From NCBI GenBank assembly GCA_003989065.1, contig RXIW01000030.1, forward strand, positions 1 through 39,075: 39,075 nt of DNA, in the 5' to 3' direction. Positions 31,670 to 39,075 of this stretch are shown here, in pieces. This DNA is from Candidatus Competibacteraceae bacterium (GTDB lineage: Bacteria; Pseudomonadota; Gammaproteobacteria; Competibacterales; Competibacteraceae). A program made the position numbers and the translations under genes. How positions within the stretch are numbered: the stretch's first letter is position 1; each line of letters begins with the position of its first letter. Under the pieces are notes generated by a model. It saw nothing but the letters and a program-made list of their open reading frames with translations. It searched no databases and was not told the origin of the DNA.

Positions 31670-33262
31670 ATGTCCAGACTGCTGCATGAATTGATTCTCG
31701 AGCAGGCGGACCATCGCCCCGACGCCACAGCCATCGTCTATCGGCAAACGCCGCTGGATTACGCCAGTCTGGCCAGCCTGATCCAAAGCGCGGCCCGCGG
31801 GTTCATGGAGCTGGGCCTGAATCGCAGCGAGCGAGTCGCCGTCTATCTTCCCAAGCGGATCGAAACCGTGACTGCACTATTTGGCACCGCGCTGGCCGGC
31901 GGGGTGTTCGTCCCGATCAATCCTCTGCTGAAGCCGGAGCAGGTCGCCTATATCCTGCGCGATTGCAACGTGCGCGTACTGGTCACGGCCGGCAATCGCG
32001 CCGAGTTGATGGAGCCGCTGCTGGCCGACTGTCCCGACCTACACAGCATCGTGCTGGTCGACGGTCCGATCTGGACCACCCACGCGGTCCGCCACCTGCG
32101 CTTCATCGCCTGGTCGGAGCTGCTGTCGAGCGACACGAAGCGCCTTCCCGCACGCGGCATCGATATCGACATGGCGGCGATCCTCTACACCTCGGGCAGC
32201 ACCGGCAAACCCAAGGGCGTGGTGCTCTCCCACCGCAACATGCTGGCCGGCGCCCACAGCGTGGCTGAATATCTCGACAATCGGACCGATGACCGCATCC
32301 TGGCGGTGCTGCCGTTCAGCTTCGACTACGGGCTGAGTCAGCTCACCACCGCCTTCGTAGTCGGCGCCAGCGTCGTGTTAATGGAATACCTGCTGCCACG
32401 GGATGTGGCGGCCATGGTAGCGCGGGAAGCGATCACCGGCCTGGCGGCGGTGCCGCCGATGTGGGTCCAGCTGGCGCGGCTGAACTGGCCGGCCGCCGCC
32501 GTGGACAGCTTGCGCTATTTCACCAATTCGGGTGGAACCATGCCGCGCGCCACACTGACGGCGCTACGCCAGGCGCTGCCCAAGACGACGCCCTATCTGA
32601 TGTATGGCCTGACCGAAGCCTTCCGCTCCACCTATCTGCCGCCGACCGAAATTGACCGTCGGCCGGACTCCATCGGCAAGGCCATCCCCAACGCCGAAAT
32701 CCTGGTAGTGCGTGAGGACGGTGCGCCCTGCGCGCCCGGCGAACCCGGCGAGCTGGTGCATCGCGGCGCGCTGGTAGCGCTTGGCTACTGGAACGATCCG
32801 GCCAAGACCGCCGAACGCTTCCGCCCGCTTCCCGGCCAGAATCCGGGTTTGCCGCTGACCGAACTGGCGGTCTGGTCGGGCGACACGGTGCGGATGGACG
32901 AAGAAGGATTTCTGTACTTTATCGGTCGCAAGGACGATATGATCAAGACTTCCGGCTACCGCGTCAGCCCCACCGAGATCGAGGAAGTGTTGTACAGCAG
33001 CGGACAAGCCGCCGAGGCTGCAGCGCTGGGCATCCTCCATCCGACCCTGGGTCAGGCGGTCGTCGCCGTGATCAAGCCTCTGCGCGATCCCTTCAACGAA
33101 AGCGAGCTGATCGCCCATTGCAAGCGCCACCTGCCCAACTTCATGGTGCCCTTGCAGTTCATCGCCCGGACGACCGACCTGCCTCGCAATCCCAACGGTA
33201 AGATCGACCGCAAGATCTTGGCCGAGGAGTTGCGTGCGCTGTTCCAGGAACCTGCCTCATGA
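31670..33262 (+). CDS. Acyl-CoA ligase (AMP-forming), exosortase A system-associated type
   Basis: 530-residue ANL-family ligase from the ATG at 31670; a TTG four codons earlier (31658) is less likely. ATP loop YTSGSTGKPKG (173-183), YGLTEAFRSTYLPP, GDTVRMDEEGFLYFIGRKDDMIKTSGYRVSPTEIEE (hinge), and catalytic Lys511 in NPNGKIDRK are all intact. Together with the next gene it forms the pair known from PEP-CTERM/exosortase A loci (TIGR03098/TIGR03099 families). The final ATGA overlaps the start of the decarboxylase gene, so the two are translationally coupled. The natural acid is unknown. No exosortase, PEP-CTERM substrate or acyl carrier protein gene is in the window. Family assignment is from memory and moderately sure; ligase chemistry is certain. 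Confidence 0.82.
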   Translation: MSRLLHELILEQADHRPDATAIVYRQTPLDYASLASLIQSAARGFMELGLNRSERVAVYLPKRIETVTALFGTALAGGVFVPINPLLKPEQVAYILRDCNVRVLVTAGNRAELMEPLLADCPDLHSIVLVDGPIWTTHAVRHLRFIAWSELLSSDTKRLPARGIDIDMAAILYTSGSTGKPKGVVLSHRNMLAGAHSVAEYLDNRTDDRILAVLPFSFDYGLSQLTTAFVVGASVVLMEYLLPRDVAAMVAREAITGLAAVPPMWVQLARLNWPAAAVDSLRYFTNSGGTMPRATLTALRQALPKTTPYLMYGLTEAFRSTYLPPTEIDRRPDSIGKAIPNAEILVVREDGAPCAPGEPGELVHRGALVALGYWNDPAKTAERFRPLPGQNPGLPLTELAVWSGDTVRMDEEGFLYFIGRKDDMIKTSGYRVSPTEIEEVLYSSGQAAEAAALGILHPTLGQAVVAVIKPLRDPFNESELIAHCKRHLPNFMVPLQFIARTTDLPRNPNGKIDRKILAEELRALFQEPAS

Positions 33263-34494
33263 GCACCGCCAAACCGGAACACTGGCCCATCCACCAGTTT
33301 CCAGTCATCGACGATCAGCTCCATATCGGCAACATGCCGCTAACCCGACTGGCGGCCCAGGTCGGGCAAACGCCATTCTATGCCTACGACCGCAGCCTGC
33401 TGGACGAGCGCGTCACCTTGCTGCGCGGGGTGCTGCCCGCCGCCGTCAAGCTGCACTATGCGATCAAGGCCAATCCGATGCCGGCCCTGGTCCAATACCT
33501 GGTCAAGCAGGTCGATGGCCTGGACGTCGCCTCACTCGGCGAGCTGAAGATCGCCTTGGACGCCGGCATGGACCCGGCCGAAATCAGCTTCGCCGGGCCA
33601 GGCAAGCGCCAGCCGGAACTGGCCGCCGCCATCGCCGCTGGCATCGTCATCAACCTGGAATCGGCTCATGAACTGGAAACCGTCGCTCGCCTGGGCCGCG
33701 AACAGAATCGCCGCCCCCGCGTGGCGGTGCGAATCAATCCGGATTTCGAACTGAAAACGTCCGGCATGAAAATGGGCGGCGGCTCCAAGCCGTTCGGAGT
33801 GGACGCCGAGCAAGCGCCGGCGCTGCTCGAACGGATCGGGCAGCTGGATCTGGCGTTTCAGGGCTTCCACATCTTCAGCGGTTCGCAGAACCTGCGGGCG
33901 ACCGCCATCGTCGAGGCCCAGAGCCGCAGCTTCGAGCTGGCGCTGCGGCTGGCGGCCGACGCGCCGGGACCGGTGCGCCTGCTGAACATCGGCGGCGGTT
34001 TCGGCATTCCCTATTTCCCCGGCGATACCCCGCTCGACCTACAACCGATCGCCGCCAATCTGGGACACTGGCTGCCGGTGGTGCAGGAGCGCCTGCCGGA
34101 TGCGCAGATCGTCCTGGAACTGGGTCGTTACCTGGTCGGCGAAGCGGGCATCTACGTCGCCGAGGTGATCGATCGCAAGGTTTCGCGCGGGCAGACCTTC
34201 CTGATCACCAATGGCGGCTTGCATCACCATCTGGCGGCGTCGGGCAATTTCGGCCAGGTGATCCGCAAGAATTTTCCGGTGGTGGTCGGCAACCGGGTGT
34301 CCGGCGTCGAGCGGGAAATGGCGACGGTGGTCGGCCCGCTGTGCACCCCTCTGGACCTATTGGCCGAGCGCATGGAGCTGGCCAAGGCCGAGATTGGCGA
34401 TCTGATCGTGGTGTTCCAGTCCGGTGCTTATGGCCTGACCGCCAGCCCAACCGCCTTTCTCAGCCATCCACCGTGCGCGGAAGTCCTGGTGTAG
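33259..34494 (+). CDS. PLP-dependent decarboxylase, exosortase A system-associated type
   Basis: 411-residue fold-type III (alanine racemase/DapDC-like) enzyme. The PLP lysine is Lys70 in LHYAIKANPMPALV. Further marks are GLDVASLGELKIAL, SFAGPGKRQPEL, the phosphate-binding LLNIGGGFGIPYFPGD, and a C-terminal GAYGLTASPTAFLSHP in place of the usual GAYxxxMxxxYN. MKMGGGSKPFGVD is characteristic of the exosortase-associated group rather than of LysA. The start overlaps the upstream ligase stop (ATGA). Decarboxylation of an amino acid linked to acyl activation by the ligase is plausible. LysA or ornithine decarboxylase activity cannot be excluded. Confidence 0.82.
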   Translation: MSTAKPEHWPIHQFPVIDDQLHIGNMPLTRLAAQVGQTPFYAYDRSLLDERVTLLRGVLPAAVKLHYAIKANPMPALVQYLVKQVDGLDVASLGELKIALDAGMDPAEISFAGPGKRQPELAAAIAAGIVINLESAHELETVARLGREQNRRPRVAVRINPDFELKTSGMKMGGGSKPFGVDAEQAPALLERIGQLDLAFQGFHIFSGSQNLRATAIVEAQSRSFELALRLAADAPGPVRLLNIGGGFGIPYFPGDTPLDLQPIAANLGHWLPVVQERLPDAQIVLELGRYLVGEAGIYVAEVIDRKVSRGQTFLITNGGLHHHLAASGNFGQVIRKNFPVVVGNRVSGVEREMATVVGPLCTPLDLLAERMELAKAEIGDLIVVFQSGAYGLTASPTAFLSHPPCAEVLV

Positions 34495-34619
34495 CCGATC
34501 ATCGCTGCACGCATCGCCGCGCACCGCTCGACAGTGAAATCCCGCCAGCGGGCCGGACGCCGTTGCAGCCTCCCATCAACCCCGCGAACCCTGCTCGCTC
34601 TTCCAGCCGCACCACTCTC

Positions 34620-35066
34620 ATGCACATCGAAAAAGCGACCCTAGCCGATATCCCGGCGCTCAGCGATCTACTGTCGGTTCTGTTCACGCAGGAAGCCGAA
34701 TTCACTCCCGACCCGGAGGCTCAGCGCCGCGGGCTGGCGCACATCATCGGCAATGCCGCGATGGGTGCGGTATGGGTCGCCAAACAGGACGACCGCATCA
34801 TCGGCATGGTGAATATCCTGTTCACCGTATCCACCGCTCTGGGTGAGCGGGTGGCCTTGCTGGAGGATATGGTGGTCGCTCCTGCCCATCGCGGCGCAGG
34901 CGTGGGCTCGGTGTTGATCGCTGCAGCCATTGCCTGGGCGCGTGGACAAGGTTGCAGGCGCATCACCTTGCTGACCGATCGCGCCAACGAAGCCGCGCAG
35001 CGCTTCTATCGCCGGCAGGGCTTTGCGGCGTCGAACATGTTGCCGATGCGCCTGCCGCTGCCGTGA
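34620..35066 (+). CDS. GNAT-family N-acetyltransferase
   Basis: 148 residues. The opening MHIEKATLADIPALSDLLSVLF is the usual GNAT helix 1. The acetyl-CoA loop is VVAPAHRGAGVGSVLIAAAIAWA (Arg91-Gly-Ala-Gly-Val-Gly), followed by CRRITLLTDRANEAAQRFYRRQGF. The start at 34620 is chosen because family similarity begins there. The frame continues upstream for 93 codons of Pro/Arg-rich sequence that overlaps the decarboxylase end. There is no clear ribosome site. Substrate unknown. The stop codon sits in the loop of a perfect hairpin (35053-35077) shared with the convergent leuD end. Confidence 0.82.
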   Translation: MHIEKATLADIPALSDLLSVLFTQEAEFTPDPEAQRRGLAHIIGNAAMGAVWVAKQDDRIIGMVNILFTVSTALGERVALLEDMVVAPAHRGAGVGSVLIAAAIAWARGQGCRRITLLTDRANEAAQRFYRRQGFAASNMLPMRLPLP

Positions 35067-35077
35067 CGGCAGCGGCA
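35053..35077. terminator. GC-rich hairpin with the GNAT stop codon in its loop
   Basis: TGCCGCTGCCG (35053-35063) and CGGCAGCGGCA (35067-35077) form a perfect 11-bp stem. The three loop bases are the TGA stop of the GNAT gene. It lies between convergent genes (leuD ends at 35088). No T-run follows in either direction, so it is a possible transcription block rather than a classic terminator. Confidence 0.45.
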
Positions 35078-35087
35078 TAGGCATGGC

Positions 35088-35726
35088 TCAAGCGAACAAC
35101 CACGGCGCTGCTACGCGCCGCTGGGCTTCATAGCTGCGAATCTCCTCGGCATGGCGCAGCGTCAGACCGATGTCATCCCAGCCGTTGATCAGGCATTGCT
35201 TGCGGGATTGGTCCACCTCGAAGGCGAAAGCGGTCCCATCGGGCGTCGTCACGGTCTGGGCCGGCAGATCCACCACCAGCCGATAACCGGGTGTGCCCTC
35301 GACCGCAGCAAACAGGCGGTCCATGGTCTCCACCGGCAGGCACAGCGGCAACACACCGTTCTTGAAGCAGTTGTTGAAGAAAATATCGGCGAAGCTGGGC
35401 GCGATCACGCAGCGGATGCCGAAGTTCTCCAGCGCCCAGACCGCGTGTTCGCGCGAAGACCCGCAGCCGAAGTTTTCCCGCGCCAACAGGATGCTGGCAC
35501 CCTGGTAACGCGGCTGATTCAGGATAAAATCCGGATTCAGCGGTCGCCCAGAACAATCTTGATCCGGCTCACCATGATCGAGATAGCGCCATTCGTCGAA
35601 CAGGTTCGGGCCAAAGCCGGAACGCTTGATGGACTTCAAGAACTGCTTGGGAATGATGGCATCGGTATCGATATTGGCGCGATCCACCATCGCCACCAAG
35701 CCATCGAGTCGGGTAAAAGGTTTCAT
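35088..35726 (-). CDS. leuD: 3-isopropylmalate dehydratase small subunit
   Basis: Swivelling-domain partner of LeuC, which isomerises 2-isopropylmalate to 3-isopropylmalate in leucine synthesis. 212 residues, standard for the proteobacterial type (about 200). Landmarks are [15 protein letters not shown] (N-terminal loop), [15 protein letters not shown] (substrate-binding SSRE), [19 protein letters not shown], and a C-terminal [23 protein letters not shown] lies 7 nt before the ATG at 35726. It follows leuC by 77 nt in the same direction; no intrinsic terminator was seen between them. Confidence 0.95.
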   Translation of the reverse strand: MKPFTRLDGLVAMVDRANIDTDAIIPKQFLKSIKRSGFGPNLFDEWRYLDHGEPDQDCSGRPLNPDFILNQPRYQGASILLARENFGCGSSREHAVWALENFGIRCVIAPSFADIFFNNCFKNGVLPLCLPVETMDRLFAAVEGTPGYRLVVDLPAQTVTTPDGTAFAFEVDQSRKQCLINGWDDIGLTLRHAEEIRSYEAQRRVAAPWLFA

Positions 35727-35803
35727 CAGCGTACTCCTGATGGGGTTTGCCGCCCCACATCCTCAGATTCGGTCACTGCGGGCTGATACTTGACGCCGTT
35801 CCG

Positions 35804-37210
35804 TCAAAAAGTCCGCACATCGACGAAATGCCCGGCCAGCGCCGCCGCCGCCGCCATTGCCGGACTGACCAGATGGGTGCGACCGCCCTGCCCCTGCCGA
35901 CCTTCGAAATTGCGGTTGGAAGTCGCCGCGCAATGCTCACCGGGCAACAGCCGATCGGCGTTCATGGCCAGACACATCGAGCAGCCCGGCTCCCGCCACT
36001 CGAAACCAGCAGCGGTAAATACCTGATCCAAGCCTTCGGCTTCGGCCTGCTGCTTGACCAAGCCGGAACCCGGCACCACCAGCGCCTGTTTCAGGCTGGA
36101 CGCGACCTTGCGGCCCTGGATCACCGCTGCGGCGGCGCGCAAATCTTCGATGCGGCCATTGGTGCAGGAACCGATGAACACCCGGTCCAGCATGATCGCC
36201 GTCATCGGGGTATTCGGCTGCAAGCCCATGTACTGCAGCGCCCGCTCCATCCCGGCGCGCTTGGTCGCATCGGCTTCCTGGGCCGGATCGGGCACGGCTT
36301 GATCCACCGCCACCACCATCTCCGGCGAGGTGCCCCAGGTGACTTGCGGCTTGATCGCCGCCGCATCCAGGGTCACCACCCGGTCGAATACGGCATCGGG
36401 GTCGCTGTGCAACTCACGCCAAGCCGCCACCGCACGCTCCCACAGCTCGTCCTTGGGGGCAAACGGCCGATCCTTGACATAAGCGATGGTGGTGTCATCC
36501 ACCGCCACCATGCCCGCGCGCGCGCCAGCCTCGATCGCCATGTTGCACACGGTCAGCCGCCCTTCCATGCTCAGCGCCTGAATGGCGGAACCACCGAATT
36601 CGATGGCGTAGCCGGTACCGCCGGCGGTGCCGATGTGGCCGATGATCGCCAGAATGATGTCCTTGGCGGTCACGCCCGGCCCGACCGCGCCATCGACCCG
36701 AATCAGCAGCGTCTTGGATTTCTTTTGAATCAGGCACTGTGTCGCCATGACGTGCTCGACTTCGGAGGTGCCGACGCCGAACGCCAGCGCGCCGAGCGCG
36801 CCGTGGGTGGCGGTGTGCGAATCGCCGCACACGACCGTCATGCCCGGCAGGGTCGCACCCTGTTCGGGACCGGCGACATGGACGATGCCGCGCCGCAGAT
36901 CGCCGATGGGAAAGTACGATGGCAAATCGAGTTCGCGGGCGTTGGCGTCCAGCGTTTCGACCTGGGTGCGCGACACCGGGTCGTCGATGCGAGTGAAACC
37001 GGGATCGGTCGGAGTATTGTGATCCGGCATGGCGACGATCGAATTCCGCCGCCACGGCTGCCGTCCCGTCAGGCGCAGTCCTTCGAACGCCTGCGGCGAG
37101 GTCACTTCGTGCACCAGATGACGGTCGATGTAGAGCAGCGCCGTGCCATCGGCTTCAGTGCGCACCACATGGGCGTCCCAGAGTTTGTCGTAAAGCGTTT
37201 TACCGGCCAT
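35804..37210 (-). CDS. leuC: 3-isopropylmalate dehydratase large subunit
   Basis: Aconitase-family [4Fe-4S] enzyme of leucine biosynthesis; 468 residues against about 466 in E. coli. It opens with [12 protein letters not shown], then [51 protein letters not shown], and the three cluster cysteines in FIGSCTNGR and [11 protein letters not shown]. The C-terminal [10 protein letters not shown] and [21 protein letters not shown] are canonical. AGGAGA stands 8 nt before the ATG at 37210. It works with the small subunit encoded 77 nt downstream. A LysR gene diverges from it across a 124-nt AT-rich gap, the usual arrangement for a regulator of the adjacent operon. leuA and leuB are not in the window. 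Confidence 0.96.
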   Translation of the reverse strand: MAGKTLYDKLWDAHVVRTEADGTALLYIDRHLVHEVTSPQAFEGLRLTGRQPWRRNSIVAMPDHNTPTDPGFTRIDDPVSRTQVETLDANARELDLPSYFPIGDLRRGIVHVAGPEQGATLPGMTVVCGDSHTATHGALGALAFGVGTSEVEHVMATQCLIQKKSKTLLIRVDGAVGPGVTAKDIILAIIGHIGTAGGTGYAIEFGGSAIQALSMEGRLTVCNMAIEAGARAGMVAVDDTTIAYVKDRPFAPKDELWERAVAAWRELHSDPDAVFDRVVTLDAAAIKPQVTWGTSPEMVVAVDQAVPDPAQEADATKRAGMERALQYMGLQPNTPMTAIMLDRVFIGSCTNGRIEDLRAAAAVIQGRKVASSLKQALVVPGSGLVKQQAEAEGLDQVFTAAGFEWREPGCSMCLAMNADRLLPGEHCAATSNRNFEGRQGQGGRTHLVSPAMAAAAALAGHFVDVRTF

Positions 37211-37327
37211 GTTCTGTTCTCCTGGCTGAATACTCGTCTAGCTTAGGGCCACGTATCACATGACACAAATTCATCTTTTTCATAATTGGCATAATTTACA
37301 GGAATAGATCATCATTGCCATTCTGGA

Positions 37328-37343
37328 GATATCCATGGATATC
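37328..37343. promoter_or_regulatory. Perfect 16-bp palindrome around the lysR start codon
   Basis: GATATCCATGGATATC is fully self-complementary and has the lysR ATG (37335-37337) near its centre. The preceding GGAGAT (37325-37330) serves as ribosome site. It could be an autoregulatory site or form a hairpin over the start; coincidence is possible. Confidence 0.3.
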
Positions 37344-38270
37344 GCGGGATTACGCGCTTTCATCATCATTGCCGAGGGCGGTTCCTTCTCCCTGGCGGCC
37401 GAACATCTACACCTGACCCAGCCGGCGGTGAGCAAGCGGATCGCGGCGTTGGAAGCGGAATTGAATGTCCGCCTGTTCGACCGCTTGAACCGAACCGTGC
37501 GTCTGACCGAAGCGGGCGTGTTGTTGTTGCCACGGGCGCGGCGCATTTTGGCCGAAATCGACGACAGCCGCCGCGCCCTGCGCAATCTGGCCGGAACGGT
37601 CACCGGACCGCTGATCGTCGCCACCAGCCATCACATCGGTCTGCATCGGCTGCCGCCGGTATTGCGAACCTTCGCCACCCGCTATCCGCAGGTGCAGTTG
37701 GACATGCGGTTCATGGATTCGGAACTGGCGGGCGCGGCGGTGTTGCGCGGCGAGGTGGAGTTGGCGGTGATGACCTTGCCGCCGCAGATCGAACCACCGC
37801 TGGCAGTGATGGCACTGTGGCGCGACCCTTTGGCGGCGGTCGCCTCGCGTTCGCATCCGCTGGCGGAATACCCGACACCGACCGCAGCGCAATTGACCTG
37901 CCACCCGGCGATACTGCCGGGTCCCGAGACCTTCACGCGGTTCGTCATCGAGGAGGGGCTGGCGCGACTGCGCGTGGAACCGCCGGTGGCGTTCTCCACC
38001 AACTACCTGGAAACCATCAAGATGATGGTGGCGGTGGGCCTGGGTTGGAGCGTTCTGCCGCGCACCATGCTGGATGGGGAACTGGTGGAGCTGGCGATCG
38101 CCGGACTGGACATGGAACGCACCCTGGGTGTGGTACGCCATACCGGCCAGACCCTGTCCAACGCGGCGCGGGCCATGATGGACATCATGAGCGCTGGAGC
38201 CACCGCTGTTCCAGCTGTTCCAACTATTCCAATTGTTCCCGCCGCCCGGCGCGGTTCCCGCACGCTCTAA
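37335..38270 (+). CDS. LysR-family transcriptional regulator divergent from leuCD
   Basis: 311 residues. The N-terminal winged HTH (1-60) is textbook: DIAGLRAFIIIAEGGSFSLAAEHLHLTQPAVSKRIAALEAELNVRLFDRLNRTVRLTEAG. A coiled linker helix follows, then the two-lobed effector domain (about 90-290, from GPLIVATSHHIGLHRLPPVLRTF to GLGWSVLPRTML). The C-terminal tail contains a short Val-Pro/Ile-Pro repeat (AVPAVPTIPIVP) made by a degenerate 9-bp tandem repeat at about 38203-38240. Its position opposite leuC suggests control of leucine synthesis, but the effector is not evident. Its stop overlaps the convergent small gene by 4 nt. Confidence 0.9.
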   Translation: MDIAGLRAFIIIAEGGSFSLAAEHLHLTQPAVSKRIAALEAELNVRLFDRLNRTVRLTEAGVLLLPRARRILAEIDDSRRALRNLAGTVTGPLIVATSHHIGLHRLPPVLRTFATRYPQVQLDMRFMDSELAGAAVLRGEVELAVMTLPPQIEPPLAVMALWRDPLAAVASRSHPLAEYPTPTAAQLTCHPAILPGPETFTRFVIEEGLARLRVEPPVAFSTNYLETIKMMVAVGLGWSVLPRTMLDGELVELAIAGLDMERTLGVVRHTGQTLSNAARAMMDIMSAGATAVPAVPTIPIVPAARRGSRTL

Positions 38271-38554
38271 TCGTCGGTCGAATCGGATCCACTCGCCGGA
38301 TGCTTGTGGGCAGGCGGGTGCTTGGGTTCGTGGTCGTGGTCGGACTTGCGTTTGAGATCGACATCGATCGTCACCGTAGTCTGCTCGTGCGTCGTCACCG
38401 TAGCAGGCGGCTGATGGGCAGCCACCGGAGGGTGCTGTTGACTCGACGATTTCGTCGGGCACGGTGCAACGGTCTGCTTGAGCGGTTGCTTGTCCTGGCT
38501 TTTCGCCACCGTAGCGTGCTTCTCTCTCTGTATCCGGATGGAAATCATCGCCAT
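38267..38554 (-). CDS. His/Pro-rich, probably disordered small protein
   Basis: 95 residues, family not recognised. A strong GGAGGAGGGG precedes the ATG at 38554, and the upstream gene ends only 2 nt before it, so it is probably coupled to that gene. After a short N-terminal strand (MAMISIRIQRE) the chain is Lys-, Pro-, His-, Ser- and Thr-rich (QQHPPVAAHQPPATVTTHEQTTV, DHDHEPKHPPAHKHP) and ends acidic (SGSDSTDD). One Cys; no signal peptide. The eight-His tail could bind metal. It overlaps the lysR stop by 4 nt on the opposite strand. Coding is inferred from RBS and coupling, not from homology. Confidence 0.6.
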   Translation of the reverse strand: MAMISIRIQREKHATVAKSQDKQPLKQTVAPCPTKSSSQQHPPVAAHQPPATVTTHEQTTVTIDVDLKRKSDHDHEPKHPPAHKHPASGSDSTDD

Positions 38555-38556
38555 CG

Positions 38557-39075
38557 TCACCCCTCCTCCAGCCATTGTTTCAACTGGGCGACCGCGCTCT
38601 GATGGAGAGCCTCGCCCTTCTTCAGCGGATCGCCGAGACCGGCGTCGTCCAACACCGCGCCAGCCCAGGGAAACCGCGGGTCGCGGTCGAACCCGCTGCC
38701 CAGCATGAACGCCAGGCCGATATAGGTGGTCATGCCTGCTTCTCCGGTCAAACCGTATTCCCTGGCCGCCTGATAACCCTGACGCACCAGTTGCCGGATG
38801 GCCGGATCGCCCACCGCGTGGTATTTCTCGGCGAACAGCCCATACAGCAACTTCAGCAGGTAATCGCCGAAGCTGATCTGTTTGTCGTCGCCGGTGCGGG
38901 TCAAGGCGCTGACCGGCAGTTCGCACCACCGGCGCAGCGCCCGATCCAGATACTGGCTTTCCTGGCCTGCCGCCTCGTTGAGAAAAGCCATCGCCCGGTC
39001 GTGCAGGCGATCGGCGCGGTCGCTGGGATCGGCGATATTCTCGTCGGCCAAAATCTGGGCCGCCCAAGGCAATTG
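38557..39075 (-). CDS. Unrecognised protein, 3' part only (cut by window edge)
   Basis: The frame is open to the last base of the window, so at least 172 C-terminal residues of a longer protein are seen; no start codon with a ribosome site is visible before the edge. The visible part is helical and hydrophilic: DENIADPSDRADRLHDRAMAF, ISFGDYLLKLLYGLFAEKYHAVGDPAIRQLVRQGYQAAREYGL, then GMTTYIGLAFMLGSGFDRDPRFPWAG and a last helix ending KQWLEEG. No catalytic motif or known domain is recognised. It is followed after 2 nt by the His/Pro-rich gene. The conserved-looking GSGFDRDPRFPWA block may help identify it. Confidence 0.65.
   Translation of the reverse strand, partial: QLPWAAQILADENIADPSDRADRLHDRAMAFLNEAAGQESQYLDRALRRWCELPVSALTRTGDDKQISFGDYLLKLLYGLFAEKYHAVGDPAIRQLVRQGYQAAREYGLTGEAGMTTYIGLAFMLGSGFDRDPRFPWAGAVLDDAGLGDPLKKGEALHQSAVAQLKQWLEEG

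Noticed and set aside
35747..37246. 499-codon plus-strand frame opposite leuC
   Set aside because: Antisense shadow: leuC has unmistakable aconitase-family motifs, and this product is low-complexity His/Arg/Gln-rich.
38203..38240. 9-bp degenerate tandem repeat encoding AVPAVPTIPIVP
   Set aside because: Short low-complexity tail of the LysR protein; too few and too imperfect units to be a functional repeat array.

Overview
The window is GC-rich, densely packed bacterial DNA except for the AT-rich first 1.4 kb. The gene set points to a gammaproteobacterium: a TrkH-type K+ transporter, a DauA-type SulP carrier, a PsrA-like TetR regulator, FadL, leuCD with a divergent LysR gene, and an exosortase-A-associated ligase/decarboxylase pair. 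A Competibacter-like lineage is possible but is only a guess. No rRNA, tRNA, CRISPR array, transposase or phage gene was seen.

Layout. 1-1500: AT-rich stretch with one small secreted orphan protein, otherwise gene-free. 1501-6887: a CNT nucleoside transporter (minus), an argD-type aminotransferase, a 52-residue zinc-ribbon protein, and a three-gene polar amino acid ABC importer (plus). 6934-9504: a minus-strand operon of nudC, an HD-type phosphohydrolase and an adenylate cyclase with a C-terminal FHA domain. 9578-11353: a DauA/SulP transporter with STAS domain. 11523-18964: an XRE regulator followed by six tightly coupled hyfB-C-E-F-G-I-like genes. 19062-22230: an acyl-CoA synthetase and trkH. 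22647-25034: a PEBP protein, a PilZ protein, a small orphan and a BPSS1780-type membrane protein. 25136-31535: a fatty-acid block (thiolase, FadN-type bifunctional enzyme, FadL, PsrA-like regulator with a clear operator) and a glutaredoxin-like protein. 31670-35066: the exosortase-associated ligase and decarboxylase, then a GNAT acetyltransferase. 35088-38270: leuD, leuC and a divergent lysR. 38267-39075: a His/Pro-rich small protein and the 3' part of an unrecognised gene cut by the window edge.

The most interesting unit is the hyf-like operon. It looks like a membrane-bound group 4 hydrogenase, but the large subunit lacks the cysteines that hold the NiFe centre (SGDS replaces CGIC, and the C-terminal DPCxxC is broken). 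The small subunit keeps all four Fe-S cysteines, and the antiporter-like subunits keep the Glu and Lys residues I located. No ferredoxin-like subunit is encoded in the block. This fits the poorly understood 'energy-converting hydrogenase-related' (Ehr) complexes, whose reaction is unknown. Here it sits behind its own XRE gene, whose candidate promoter overlaps a perfect inverted repeat, and just ahead of an anion transporter gene.

The second coherent unit is the lipid block. The TetR-family protein resembles PsrA, and its own promoter region carries a perfect CAAAC-N4-GTTTG palindrome that matches the known PsrA site. Weaker look-alikes lie 30 bp further upstream and in front of fadL.
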